A stretch of 64,000 bases of DNA, taken from positions 238,873 to 302,872 of the forward strand of contig RJVL01000006.1 in NCBI GenBank assembly GCA_003755025.1. Reading direction: 5' to 3'. Below, piece after piece: positions 49,217 through 58,181 of this stretch. The position numbers were made by a program, and so were the translations under genes. The DNA is from Diaphorobacter nitroreducens (lineage in GTDB: Bacteria; Pseudomonadota; Gammaproteobacteria; Burkholderiales; Burkholderiaceae_C). Every line of letters begins with the position of its first letter. Positions within the stretch are counted from its first letter, which is position 1. Under the pieces are notes generated by a model. It ran no database searches. It was not told the origin of the DNA and worked only from the letters and a program-made list of their open reading frames with translations.

Positions 49217-49663
49217 GGTTGCACAGGCAACCTATTGGTCGTCCCGGGGCACGCGCTATCCGTACGCCTATTACGTTTAGGCTCAGAACTGTCACGACGC
49301 AAGCATCAGGTCAACGTACGAGATGCCGTCCTCAGCGCTGCGCTGGCCGAAGGTTGGAGACGTGTCCCGACGACAAGCAGTTGAATACCGTTCGAGGCAA
49401 GGTCTCAGCTAAGCGGGCATCAGGCCAGACCGTGTCGAAGAACAATAAAACCAGAAGATCAACCGGCCGCGGGACGCCGGTTTGTTGAGCTGCACCGATT
49501 GAACCGCCACGAAGCCGCCGGTCATCAGCAGCCGCTTCTGGCCGCAAGCTGCTCCACAGCTTTCGAAGCGCAGTCTTTGCTCAGCGCTTCCTGAGCATTT
49601 CACTGAAAAAATCAACCTTCCCTTCAAGCCGATTCGGGAAATCAAACCCTCCGGATTTATCAG
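49217..49663. other. Non-coding or decayed stretch after the ASCH gene
   Basis: I see no gene that I can support. Open frames on both strands are short and without family resemblance. The composition is mixed, and the stretch lies between the end of an apparently acquired cassette and a repeat copy at 49664, so it may be the remnant of a mobile element. No terminal inverted repeat or transposase fragment can be recognised by eye. Confidence 0.5.
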
Positions 49664-49725
49664 CCAAATTGGCCGCCAAGGCCCTTTAGATAAGCGCTAG
49701 CAGCTACCACATTCATAGCATCCAG
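49664..49725 (-). repeat. Interspersed repeat, copy 49.7 kb
   Basis: Reads CCAAATTGGCC, then AGATAAGCGCTAGCAGCTACC, then ATTCATAGCAT. It marks the right edge of the GNAT/ASCH island; the strong terminator at 46427-46460 marks the left. Confidence 0.75.
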
Positions 49726-49783
49726 CGCCTTTCGCTTTCGGTATCACGGGCACGCGTGCTGCCCCACCTCCGAACCCAGCCCC

Positions 49784-52366
49784 TCACCCCACTTGCCACC
49801 ACCGTGGCAACAACTCGCGCACCTCGGCACGCTGAAAGCGGTCGTCCATCAGCACCACCACGCCCTGGTCGTGCTCGGTGCGGATCACGCGGCCGGCGGC
49901 CTGCACCACCTTGCGCAGGCCGGGGTACAGGTAGGTGCAGGCATAGCCCTGGCCAGGGCCCATCACCTCGTCCAGTGCACATTGCATGGCGTCGTTCACC
50001 GCGTTCACCTGCGGCAGGCCCAGCGTGGCGATGAAGGCGCCGATGAGTCGGGTGCCCGGCAGGTCTACCCCTTCGGCAAAGGCGCCGCCCAGCACGGCCA
50101 GGCCCACGCCCTGGCCGCCCTCGGTAAAGCGGGCGAGGAAGGCGGCGCGGCTGGCGTCGTCCATCTCGCGCGTTTGCTGCCATTGGGGCACCTGCGGGTG
50201 GCGCTGGGCCAGGGTGGCGGCCACGCGCTGCAGGTAGTCGAAGCTGCTGGCAAAGCACAGGTAGTTGCCGGGCTGGTGCGCGTACTGCGCGGCCACCAGA
50301 TCGGCGATGGGGGCGAGCGAGGCCTCGCGGTCGCGCCAGCGGGTGGAGATGTGCGGGGCCACGCGCACCTGCAACTGGTGGGCGGCAAAGGGGGCGGCCA
50401 CGTCCAGCCAGGCGGTGTCGGGCGGCAGGCCCAGCAGGTCGCGGTAGAACTGCGGCGGGCTGAGCGTGCCCGAGAACAGCACCGTGGCCTGCGCCGCCGC
50501 GTGGCGCGCGGCCAGGTGCGGCGCGGGCATGACGTTGCGGATGCACAGCGTGGTGGCGGGTGTGCGGGCCCGGCCGCTGCGGCTGCGCGGTGGCGTGGCG
50601 GTGCGCTGCAGGTCGAACAGCGCATGCGGGCCGAACTGCTCGGCCAGGGCCTGGAAGTGCAGCAGCGACCAATAGAACGCCAGCACCGCGTCGCCCGGCG
50701 GCAGGGGTTGGTCAGCCTGGGCCTCTGCCATGGCGCCCACGGCGCGCTGCACCGCGCCCAGCAGCGCGGGCGGCACGGTGGCGTGGGCCTGGTAGCTGGG
50801 CGTGGCGGCGATGGGGAGCGCGGGTGCGGTGGCGCCGGCGTGCGATGCGCCGGGTGCGCCTGGCGTGCCAGCGTCTTCTGCGGCCTGGCCCACGGTCTTG
50901 CCCAGCGCATTCCACTGGCGGTGCAGCGCGTCGAGCGCCTTCTTCACGGGGCCGGTGGCGGCCTGGCGTGCGGCGGCTAGCTCGAAGGGCGAGAGCGGCG
51001 CGGTGTACATGCTGCGTGCGCGCTCCAGCAGGTTGTGGGCCTCGTCCACCAGCACGGCCACGCGCCAGCCCTGCTGCTGCGTGAGGGCGTAGAGCATGGC
51101 GGCGCTGTCGTAGTAGTAGTGGTAGTCGGCCACCACCACGTCGGCCCAGCGCACCAGCTCTTGCGACAGGTAGTAGGGGCAGATGCCGTGCTGCAGCGCC
51201 ACGCTGCGCACGGCGGGCGCATCCCACGGGGCGGGCTGTTGCACGGCGGCGGCGCGGGCGGCGGGCAGCCGGTCAAAGAAGCCACGCGCCAGCGGGCAGG
51301 CATCGCCATGGCAGGCGCTGCCGGGGTGTTCGCAGGTTTTGTCGCGCGCGTGCAGGTCCAGCACGCGCAGCGGCGTGCCGGGCGCGTGGGGTGCCAGTGC
51401 CCCCTGCAACTGGGCCAGCGCGTGCAGCGCCAGGCCGTGGCCCGTGCCCTTGGCGGTGAGGAAAAACAGCTTGTCCAGCCCGCTGGGTGCGCGGGGCGCG
51501 CTCTCTTTTTTGATGACTTCCGTATCCCCGCTGGCCACCGCATCGGCGGCGGCGCCGGATGCGGCAGCGGCCGGAGCCGGCCCGCCCTGCCCTGGCGCGG
51601 CTATCGCCGGGGGCACCATCGCCGGGGGCGCCATAGCCGGGGGCGCCATCGCCTTGAGCAGCGGGAACAGCGTGCCCAGGGTCTTGCCGATGCCGGTGGG
51701 CGCCTGGGCCAGCAGGCAACGCCCGGCGGGTGCGCTGGCACCCTCTGCGTTGGGGTGTGCGGTGCGGTACACGGCCACGGCCAGATCGCGCTGCCCGGCG
51801 CGAAACGCGGGCAGCGGAAAGCGCAGCCGCGCCAGGGCGGCGTTGCGCTGCTGGCGGTGCGCGGCCTCGCTGTGCGCCCAGGCCAGGTAGCGCTGGCACT
51901 GCGTGGCAAAGAACGCCTGCAGCGCGGCGGCGGTGTGTTCCTGCACCAGCACGGTCTCGGCATGGGTGGTGGCATGCACGTAGACCAGCGCGAGCTTGAG
52001 CCCCGCCAGCCCGCGCGCCTGGCACAGCAGGTGGCCGTACACCTGGGCCTGGGCCCAGTGCAGCGCGCAGTGGTGGGGGCGCACGCTGTCCAGCGTGCCA
52101 CGGTAGGTCTTGATTTCTTCGAGCTGGCCCAGCGCCGCGTTCCAGCCATCGGCACGGCCGCGCACCATCAGGTGGTCATAGCTGCCGCTCAGCGGCACCT
52201 CGGCCTCGTAGCCTGCGCCGCGGCGCTGCTGCACCGCACGGTGGCCCTCCATGCCTTCGAGCGCGCTGGGGGCGGGGGTGAAGCGCAGGTCCAGGTCACC
52301 CGTGCGGGCCGTGAACTCGCACAGCGCGCGCACGGCCACCACGTGGGGGCGCGGGGCGGCCGTCAT
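49784..52366 (-). CDS. Nuclease-helicase fusion: PD-(D/E)XK domain plus DinG/XPD-type helicase
   Basis: I start this 860-residue protein at the ATG giving MTAAPRPHVVAVRALCEF. About residues 30-170 form a Cas4/RecB-like PD-(D/E)XK domain: GYEAEVPLSG, then RGRADGWNA, then LEEIKTY (the E-x-K), then a Q-x3-Y-type QAQVYGHLL. The rest is an XPD/DinG superfamily 2 helicase with Walker A QAPTGIGKT (Lys228), four cysteines for a 4Fe-4S cluster (KTCEHPGSACHGDACPLARG and HGICPYY), the DEAH box VLVDEAHNLLE, and motif VI QAAGRVIRT. It would unwind 5'-tailed DNA and cut a strand. Its start overlaps the fan1 stop by four bases, so the two are translationally coupled. Confidence 0.9.
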   Translation of the reverse strand: MTAAPRPHVVAVRALCEFTARTGDLDLRFTPAPSALEGMEGHRAVQQRRGAGYEAEVPLSGSYDHLMVRGRADGWNAALGQLEEIKTYRGTLDSVRPHHCALHWAQAQVYGHLLCQARGLAGLKLALVYVHATTHAETVLVQEHTAAALQAFFATQCQRYLAWAHSEAAHRQQRNAALARLRFPLPAFRAGQRDLAVAVYRTAHPNAEGASAPAGRCLLAQAPTGIGKTLGTLFPLLKAMAPPAMAPPAMVPPAIAAPGQGGPAPAAAASGAAADAVASGDTEVIKKESAPRAPSGLDKLFFLTAKGTGHGLALHALAQLQGALAPHAPGTPLRVLDLHARDKTCEHPGSACHGDACPLARGFFDRLPAARAAAVQQPAPWDAPAVRSVALQHGICPYYLSQELVRWADVVVADYHYYYDSAAMLYALTQQQGWRVAVLVDEAHNLLERARSMYTAPLSPFELAAARQAATGPVKKALDALHRQWNALGKTVGQAAEDAGTPGAPGASHAGATAPALPIAATPSYQAHATVPPALLGAVQRAVGAMAEAQADQPLPPGDAVLAFYWSLLHFQALAEQFGPHALFDLQRTATPPRSRSGRARTPATTLCIRNVMPAPHLAARHAAAQATVLFSGTLSPPQFYRDLLGLPPDTAWLDVAAPFAAHQLQVRVAPHISTRWRDREASLAPIADLVAAQYAHQPGNYLCFASSFDYLQRVAATLAQRHPQVPQWQQTREMDDASRAAFLARFTEGGQGVGLAVLGGAFAEGVDLPGTRLIGAFIATLGLPQVNAVNDAMQCALDEVMGPGQGYACTYLYPGLRKVVQAAGRVIRTEHDQGVVVLMDDRFQRAEVRELLPRWWQVG

Positions 52367-54048
52367 GCCGCGCCGCACCACTGCACGTGGCACACCTGCA
52401 CCGGAATGCCCTGCGCCACGCAATAATCCAGCCAGCGGGTCTGGTTGTCCTGCAGCTTGTCGCCGGGGGCCTTCACCTCCACCAGCGCATAGCGCTCGGC
52501 CCCGGGCGGGCGGCCGGGCCAGAAGCGCACCAGGTCGGGCAGGCCGGTGCGGTTGGCCTGCACGTCGCACAGCAGCCGGGCAAACAGCCGCTCCAGGTGC
52601 GCGGGCGGAATGCAGTCCAGCGCCAGCGCCAGCAGCTCGGCGCTCAACGCGCCCCAGGCCACGAAGGGCGACTGGGTGCCGTGCTTCTCTTCAAAGCGCT
52701 GCACGATGGTGGCGCGGTAGCGGCCGTCGTGCAGTTCGGCCAGGCAGGCGTTGAACAGGGCCTGGCGGCGCGCCACGAAGTCGGGCGCGGCCAGGTCGGC
52801 CGGCCCGCTCTGGAAGGGGTGGAAGAACGCGCCGGGCAGCGGCGCAAAGATGGCCGGCCAGCACAGCAGGCCGAACAGCGCGTTGACGAGCGTGTTCTCC
52901 ACATAAAACACCGGCGCCTCCGCGCAGTGCCAGTGCGCGCGCAGCGCGTGCTCCACCGACTGGGGCGGCGTGGGCGCGGGCAGTTCCACGTCCATGCGCA
53001 GCGCGGCCACGGCCGGGGCCAGTGCCGGCCGGCGCGGCCCGCCGCCCTGCCCCAGGCTGCGGCGCAGACGCGGCAGCATGCGCGCCACGCGCTGGTGTTC
53101 TTCTTCACTTTCAGGAGCATCCAGCGCTTGATGAGCAAGGGCTAGGGCCTGATCGGAGCATTGCATGCGCTCCAGCACGCGGATCTGGCGGTGGCGCGCA
53201 CCGGGGGCGCGGCTGGCGGCGTAGGCCTGCACGGCCAGCGGCCAGTCGTGCGCGCGCTCGCAGGCCTGGCCCACGCGCAGCAGGACCCGCGCGCGGCGCT
53301 GCTCCAGCCATGGCGTGGCGCTGTGCGCGGCGGCCAGGGCCTGCAGCAGCGCAGCGGCATCGGCGCCCTCCGCGTCCAGCGCCTGGCGGCAGGCGCTGAG
53401 GGCAAGGTAGGTGTCCACATCGGCTGGGCTCTGGAACGGGCGCGAGGCGGCGTCCAGCGGCACGGCCTCGTAGCGGAACACGCCCAGGTCGGCCAGCACG
53501 AACTCCGCCCAGCTCTGGTGCAGGTTGCCGAAGAACATGAGCCGCAGGCGCTCGCAGCGCGCGCCCACCGTCACGTGCCAAACGGGCTCGTCGGCGTGCG
53601 GGTGCCAGGCGGCGTAGGGCTGCCGCAGGTCAGCGCGGTCGGCCAGGGCCTGCAGCATTTCGGCCTTGCGCATGGTGGGGTGCAGCGCAGTGCCCTGCAA
53701 AATCTGTAGCAGCTCGCGCTTGGTGTGCAAGGCGAACAGCTCCAAAAGACCCAGGGGCGCATCGGCGCACAGCCAGCCCCGCGACAGCAGCGGCGCGGCG
53801 GCGTCGCGCGTGTCGGGAATCTCGTCATAGGCCAGCTTGCTCGCGCGAAACCACGGCCCGCGCCGCATCACCATGCGCACCAGCAGGGCCTGTGCGGCCT
53901 GGGGCAGTTGCCGAAAGTCGGTGAGGAACTGCAGGTCGTCCACACCGAGCAGGTCGCCATAGCGCGTGTGCAGCCAGTCCAGCGCACGCTGGAAGTTGTG
54001 CAGGTAGTAAAAGCGGTGCGGTGCGGGCGCAAGGCCGGGCTGCGGCAT
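52363..54048 (-). CDS. fan1: FAN1-type structure-specific nuclease (VRR-NUC)
   Basis: The 561-residue protein matches bacterial FAN1, a 5' flap / crosslink-repair nuclease with a C-terminal VRR-NUC domain. The catalytic set is visible: Asp505 in GLPDLVRFW, then Glu524 and Lys526 in ALVEVKAPGDK, followed by LQDNQTRWLDYC. The N-terminal half has the SAP-like and TPR-like helical regions (LVRMVMRRGPWFRASKLAYDEI and so on). A copy of the interspersed repeat lies within the coding sequence and gives roughly residues 298-313 (DQALALAHQALDAPESE). The frame is kept. It is the first gene of the pair with the nuclease-helicase. Confidence 0.92.
   Translation of the reverse strand: MPQPGLAPAPHRFYYLHNFQRALDWLHTRYGDLLGVDDLQFLTDFRQLPQAAQALLVRMVMRRGPWFRASKLAYDEIPDTRDAAAPLLSRGWLCADAPLGLLELFALHTKRELLQILQGTALHPTMRKAEMLQALADRADLRQPYAAWHPHADEPVWHVTVGARCERLRLMFFGNLHQSWAEFVLADLGVFRYEAVPLDAASRPFQSPADVDTYLALSACRQALDAEGADAAALLQALAAAHSATPWLEQRRARVLLRVGQACERAHDWPLAVQAYAASRAPGARHRQIRVLERMQCSDQALALAHQALDAPESEEEHQRVARMLPRLRRSLGQGGGPRRPALAPAVAALRMDVELPAPTPPQSVEHALRAHWHCAEAPVFYVENTLVNALFGLLCWPAIFAPLPGAFFHPFQSGPADLAAPDFVARRQALFNACLAELHDGRYRATIVQRFEEKHGTQSPFVAWGALSAELLALALDCIPPAHLERLFARLLCDVQANRTGLPDLVRFWPGRPPGAERYALVEVKAPGDKLQDNQTRWLDYCVAQGIPVQVCHVQWCGAA
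53111..53155 (+). repeat. Interspersed repeat inside fan1
   Basis: The plus strand reads GAGCATCCAGCGCTTGATGA, then GCAAGGGCTAGGGCCTGATC, matching the central core of intergenic copies (GCGCTTGATGG, GCTAGAGGCC). It is embedded in the reading frame. Confidence 0.6.
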
Positions 54049-54157
54049 ACAAAAGACTGTGCGTTTATACAGTCAATGATACCGGCGCAGCGGGTGCGCC
54101 GTTAATGTGGGGATAACGCGCCGTTCCTAGAATGCGGGCTTTTGCCAAGCGGGCCGC

Positions 54158-54835
54158 ATGCACATCCTGATCGTCGAAGACAACGCGCTGGTGGCCAGCG
54201 GCATCCAGGCCGGGCTGGAGCTGCACGGCTTCACCAGCGACACCGCGGGCAGCGTGGCGCAGGCGCAGGCCCACATGACCAGCCGCCAGTTCGATGCCTG
54301 CGTGCTGGACTTAGGCCTGCCCGATGGCGACGGCATCAGCCTGCTGCGCCAGTGGCGCGCCAAGGGGTTGGCGCTGCCGGTGCTGATCCTTACCGCGCGC
54401 AGCACCATCGAGGACAAGGTGGCCGGCTTTCAGACCGGCACCGACGACTACCTGACCAAACCCTTCGACCTGCAGGAGCTGGTGCTGCGCCTGCGCGCCC
54501 TGCTGCGCCGCGCGGGCGGGCGCACCAGCGACCTGCTGGCGCTGGGCGACTGCCAGGTCAACATGGCCACCGGCGAAGTCACGCGCAACGGCGTGGCGAT
54601 AGACATCTCGCGCCGCGAATGGGCGCTGCTGCAGGCCCTGCTGCAGGCGCACGGGCGCGTGCTGAGCGCGGCGCAGCTACATGACAGCCTGTACGGCCTG
54701 GACCAGGACGTGGGCAGCAACACCGTGAACGTGCACGTGCACCATCTGCGCAAGAAGCTGGGCGCCGATGTGATCGACACCGTGCGCGGCCTGGGCTTTC
54801 GGCTGGGCACGCGGTACTGCGGCGGTGCGGCATGA
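54158..54835 (+). CDS. Response regulator of the OmpR/PhoB family (QseB/TctD-like)
   Basis: The 225-residue protein has an N-terminal receiver domain (MHILIVEDNALVASGIQAGL) with the phosphorylated Asp51 in CVLDLGLPDGDG and Lys at KPFDLQEL, then a C-terminal OmpR-type winged helix (VAIDISRREWALLQALLQAH ... NTVNVHVHHLRKKLGADVID TVRGLGFRL region). The kinase gene follows with a four-base overlap (ATGA), so it is a standard two-component pair. The signal is not known. Confidence 0.94.
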   Translation: MHILIVEDNALVASGIQAGLELHGFTSDTAGSVAQAQAHMTSRQFDACVLDLGLPDGDGISLLRQWRAKGLALPVLILTARSTIEDKVAGFQTGTDDYLTKPFDLQELVLRLRALLRRAGGRTSDLLALGDCQVNMATGEVTRNGVAIDISRREWALLQALLQAHGRVLSAAQLHDSLYGLDQDVGSNTVNVHVHHLRKKLGADVIDTVRGLGFRLGTRYCGGAA

Positions 54836-56292
54836 CGCCACGTCCTATGCAAAGCCTGCGGGTTCGGCTGGTGCTGGGCCTGAGCCTGACCATTTGCCTG
54901 GTCTGGAGCGGCGTGGCGATCTGGCAGTTCATCAACATGCAGCGCGAGCTGCGCACGCTGCTGGACGACCGCCTCATCGCATCGGCCCGGATGGTGGTGG
55001 GCATCGTGCAGCAGTTCCAGCAGGCCGAGCTGGCGGCAGCGCCGCGCGCCAGCAACGATGCGCTGCTGTCGGTCATTGGCCGCGATGGCGTGGCCTGCGA
55101 GGTGAGCCTGGTGCGCAGCGAAGTGGACATCCTGCCCATCGCGCGCACCAACAACATCCCGGACATGGCCTCTGCCGGCAGCGCGGGCTTTGGCCAGATC
55201 ACCAAGGGCGGCAAGCAGTGGCGCACCTATGTGCTGGAGGACAAGGGCGTGCGCGTGGCCACCGCCGACCGGCTGGATGTGCGCGACCAATTGGTGCAGA
55301 CCTTCGTGCGCACGCTGGTGCTGCCCTTCGTGCTGGCGCTTGCCGTCATCCTGCTGCTGACCTGGTGGATGGGCACGCGCAGCCTGCGCCCGCTGCAGCG
55401 CCTGCGCGAGGAGCTGGTGCAGCGCCCACCCCACGACCCCACGCCCGTGCAGTCGGGCCGCGACGTCAAGGAACTGGCCCCGCTGGTGGACAGCCTGAAC
55501 CAGTTGCTGGCGCGCATGGACGCCAGCATGGAACACGAGCGCCGCTGGACCGCCGACGCGGCGCATGAGCTGCGCACGCCGCTCACCGCCATCAAGACCC
55601 ATGTGCAGGTGGCGCAGCTGACACTTGCCGCGGGCAACAACAACGCCAGCCCCGACAAGGCCGCCAACGCACTGCGCCAAGCGGGCGAAGGCATCGACCA
55701 CATGCACGCCACGCTGGAGCAACTGCTGCAGCTTGCACGCGTGGAAAGCGCCAGCGCGGGAGAGGCGCGCGCCACCGTGGGCACCGGCATCGCGCAGGCC
55801 TTCCGCCTGGCCTGCAGCCAGTCCCTGCAGCGTGCCGAGAACGAGGGCATTCAGTTGCCCTCCCCACCGCTGGACGCGACAGAAATACCCGCCGACCCGG
55901 CAGCCTGGCAGGCAATACAGCTACCGCTGCCCCCCGCGCTGCTGGCCTGCGCCATCACCAACCTGATCGACAACGCGCTGCGCCATCACCAGGGCCCCGC
56001 CCCTGTGAGTGCCACGCTGCGCTGGCAAGCCGATGCTGCCGGCCCGGGCACGGTGGAAGTCTGTGTGCGCGACGAAGGCCCCGGCCTGACCCCTGCGGAG
56101 TGCGAGCAAGCGCTGCGGCGTTTCTGGCGCAAGTCCAGCTCCTCGCCCGGCAGCGGTCTGGGCCTGACGATCGTGCGCCGCATCGCCGAAAGCGCCCATG
56201 GCACGCTGACGCTGGAGCCGGCCCAGCCCGGCCTGCGGGCGCGGCTGTGCCTTCCGGCGCTGGCGGTGACCTCTTCGGCGGCAAAGGACTGA
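54832..56292 (+). CDS. Sensor histidine kinase
   Basis: The 486-residue inner-membrane kinase has membrane segments at about 12-33 and 160-185 enclosing a periplasmic domain of about 125 residues, then a HAMP-like linker. The phosphorylated histidine is His245 in DAAHELRTPLTAIKTHVQ. The ATP-binding domain has N box (TNLIDNALRHHQ), the G1 box (VRDEGPGL) and the G2 box (SSPGSGLGLTIVRRIAES). It is coupled to the response regulator gene upstream. The QseC/TctE group is the closest by layout. The gene after it starts seven bases away. Confidence 0.94.
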   Translation: MTPRPMQSLRVRLVLGLSLTICLVWSGVAIWQFINMQRELRTLLDDRLIASARMVVGIVQQFQQAELAAAPRASNDALLSVIGRDGVACEVSLVRSEVDILPIARTNNIPDMASAGSAGFGQITKGGKQWRTYVLEDKGVRVATADRLDVRDQLVQTFVRTLVLPFVLALAVILLLTWWMGTRSLRPLQRLREELVQRPPHDPTPVQSGRDVKELAPLVDSLNQLLARMDASMEHERRWTADAAHELRTPLTAIKTHVQVAQLTLAAGNNNASPDKAANALRQAGEGIDHMHATLEQLLQLARVESASAGEARATVGTGIAQAFRLACSQSLQRAENEGIQLPSPPLDATEIPADPAAWQAIQLPLPPALLACAITNLIDNALRHHQGPAPVSATLRWQADAAGPGTVEVCVRDEGPGLTPAECEQALRRFWRKSSSSPGSGLGLTIVRRIAESAHGTLTLEPAQPGLRARLCLPALAVTSSAAKD

Positions 56293-56299
56293 CGCCGCC

Positions 56300-57133
56300 G
56301 TGGACCGCGTGCTGCACCTGGGCCCACTGGTCCTGCCGTGGATGTTGCTGGTGCTCCTGGGCGCCTGGCAGTTGGGCACGATGGTGCATGAGCGACTGGC
56401 CGCACGGCGTGGCCTGACGGGCGGCCCGCATGGCTGGCGGCTGCCCCTGGTCGCACTGATCGCGGCGCGGCTGGGCTTCGTGCTGCGCTATGCGGATCTG
56501 TATGCCAGCGCGTCGGTGGCTGTGCTCGACATCCGCGACGGCGGGTGGTCGCCCTGGGCGGGCCTGGGCGCCGCGCTGCTCTATGTCGCGCTGCTGTGGC
56601 TGCGCCGCAGCCCATGGCGGCAGAGCGCCACGGCCGGGCTGGCCACATTCGCCGGCGTATGGCTGCTGGGTTGGGGCGTGCTGCAGGCTACGGCACCGCG
56701 CGAGCAGGCCGCCCTGCCCTCATGGCAAGGCGTGGCGCTGGATGCGCGCACGGTCGCCCTGCCAGAACTGAAGGGGCAGCCCGTGGTGGTGAACCTGTGG
56801 GCCAGTTGGTGCCCGCCCTGCCGGCGCGAGATGCCCGTCATGCTGCAGGCGCGCGAGGCGCAGTCGCCCCAGTCACAGGTGCGTTTTCTGTGGGTGAACC
56901 AGGGGGAGCCGCCCGAGACAGTCGCCCGGTTTGCGGCGCAGCAGCGCCTGCCGGCCGCCGATGTGCTGCTGGACTCAGCGGGCCAGCTGGGTAGCGCGCT
57001 GGGTCACAAAGCCCTGCCCACCACCCTGTTCTATGACCGCCAGGGCCGTCTGGCCGCGGTGCGCGTGGGCGAGCTGTCGGCTGCCACGCTGGCCCAACAC
57101 ATCGCGCTCATCAGCGGCCACTCCGCCCCTTAG
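56300..57133 (+). CDS. Membrane-anchored TlpA-like thioredoxin
   Basis: The 277-residue protein begins with GTG. The first 140 residues hold several membrane helices (LVLPWMLLVLLGAWQLGTMV and later ALLYVALLWLRR); the segment around RLPLVALIAARLGFVLRYAD resembles the N-terminal part of Lgt-like membrane proteins. The C-terminal half is a periplasmic TlpA/ResA-type thioredoxin with the redox motif WCPPC (Cys171, Cys174) in VVVNLWASWCPPCRREMPVM and the cis-proline at ALPTTLFYD. It is probably cotranscribed with the two-component genes and may keep periplasmic thiols reduced. Confidence 0.88.
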   Translation: MDRVLHLGPLVLPWMLLVLLGAWQLGTMVHERLAARRGLTGGPHGWRLPLVALIAARLGFVLRYADLYASASVAVLDIRDGGWSPWAGLGAALLYVALLWLRRSPWRQSATAGLATFAGVWLLGWGVLQATAPREQAALPSWQGVALDARTVALPELKGQPVVVNLWASWCPPCRREMPVMLQAREAQSPQSQVRFLWVNQGEPPETVARFAAQQRLPAADVLLDSAGQLGSALGHKALPTTLFYDRQGRLAAVRVGELSAATLAQHIALISGHSAP

Positions 57134-57171
57134 CAACGCGGCCGCTGGCGCAAAGAGGTGCGCCGCCGGCA

Positions 57172-58074
57172 TCACGACATGCCCTGCGGCGCGCCAGCCC
57201 CTTTCAGGAACGCATTGATGGGCAGCTGGATATAGGTACGCCCGTCGTCCTGCGCGGGCGGCAGCTTGCCGGCGCGCACATTGACCTGCACCGAAGGCAG
57301 GATGAGCGTGGGCATGGCCAGTGTGGCGTCCCGCGCGGTGCGCATCTGCACGAACGCGGCCTCGGTCACGCCCTCGTGCACATGGATATTGCCGCTGCGT
57401 TGCTCTGCCACGGTGCTGACCCAGGCAGGTGCGCGGTTCTCGGGCGGATAGTCGTGGCACATGTGCAGTCGGGTGTGTGCGGGCAGCGCCAGCAGGCGCT
57501 GGATGGAGCGGTACAGCGTGGCGGCGTCACCGCCCGGAAAGTCCGCGCGGGCCGTACCCACGTCGGGCATGAACAGCGTGTCGCCAACGAACACGTCGTC
57601 GCCCACGCGGTAGGCCATGTCGGCAGGCGTGTGGCCGGGCACATGCAGCGCCGTCAGCGCAAGCCCGCCGACATGGAAGGTCTCGCCGTCCTCGAACAGG
57701 TGGTCGAACTGGCTGCCGTCGGGCAGGAAGCTGCGCTCGAAATGGAACACGCTGCGAAAGAGCTGCTGCACCGCGCGGATGTGCGCGCCGATTGCGACCT
57801 TGCCGCCGAGGTGGTGGCGTATGTGCTGCGCACCCGAGAGATGGTCGGCGTGTGCGTGGGTTTCCAGAATCCACTGCACCTGCCAGCCCTGGCGGCGCAC
57901 GTATTCAATGATGCGATCCGATGAGGCGCTGATCAGCGTGCCGGACTTCGGCTCGAAATCCAGCACGGGGTCGATCACTGCCGCTTGGCCGGCGTCGGTG
58001 TCTGCGAGCACATAGCTCACGGTGCCCGTCACGGGGTCGAAGAAGGGCTCGATATGCATGGAGGCGTGGGGCAT
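57172..58074 (-). CDS. blh: MBL-fold hydrolase, Blh/persulfide dioxygenase-like
   Basis: I start this 300-residue protein at the ATG giving MPHASMHIEPFFDPVTGTVS, with AAAGGA upstream. The metallo-beta-lactamase motif THAHADHLSG binds metal; later histidine and aspartate ligands are in HVPGHTPADM and VFVGDTLFMPD, and the last histidine in HMCHDYP. It resembles the BigR-linked hydrolase Blh and the ETHE1-type persulfide dioxygenases, which oxidise sulfane sulfur. It is divergent from the ArsR-type repressor gene, with the operator in between, as in other BigR modules. Confidence 0.9.
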   Translation of the reverse strand: MPHASMHIEPFFDPVTGTVSYVLADTDAGQAAVIDPVLDFEPKSGTLISASSDRIIEYVRRQGWQVQWILETHAHADHLSGAQHIRHHLGGKVAIGAHIRAVQQLFRSVFHFERSFLPDGSQFDHLFEDGETFHVGGLALTALHVPGHTPADMAYRVGDDVFVGDTLFMPDVGTARADFPGGDAATLYRSIQRLLALPAHTRLHMCHDYPPENRAPAWVSTVAEQRSGNIHVHEGVTEAAFVQMRTARDATLAMPTLILPSVQVNVRAGKLPPAQDDGRTYIQLPINAFLKGAGAPQGMS

Positions 58075-58150
58075 GAAGGTCCTTTCGCAATGAAGACGGA
58101 AGTGCCGAAGTAGCACCACCAACCAACAACAGTTTATTTTTTGATATATT

Positions 58151-58164
58151 ATATGAAAACATAT
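58151..58164. promoter_or_regulatory. BigR-type operator candidate
   Basis: ATATGAAAACATAT is a perfect 5-bp inverted repeat around AAAA, in an AT-rich stretch (58136-58170) between the divergent blh and bigR-like genes. AT-rich palindromes of this kind are the known BigR binding sites in Xylella and Agrobacterium. Confidence 0.6.
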
Positions 58165-58181
58165 TGTTTTGCACCTCCATC

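Noticed and set aside
49217..49663. Possible transposase remnant after the ASCH gene
   Set aside because: No transposase motif, inverted repeat or target duplication can be seen by eye.
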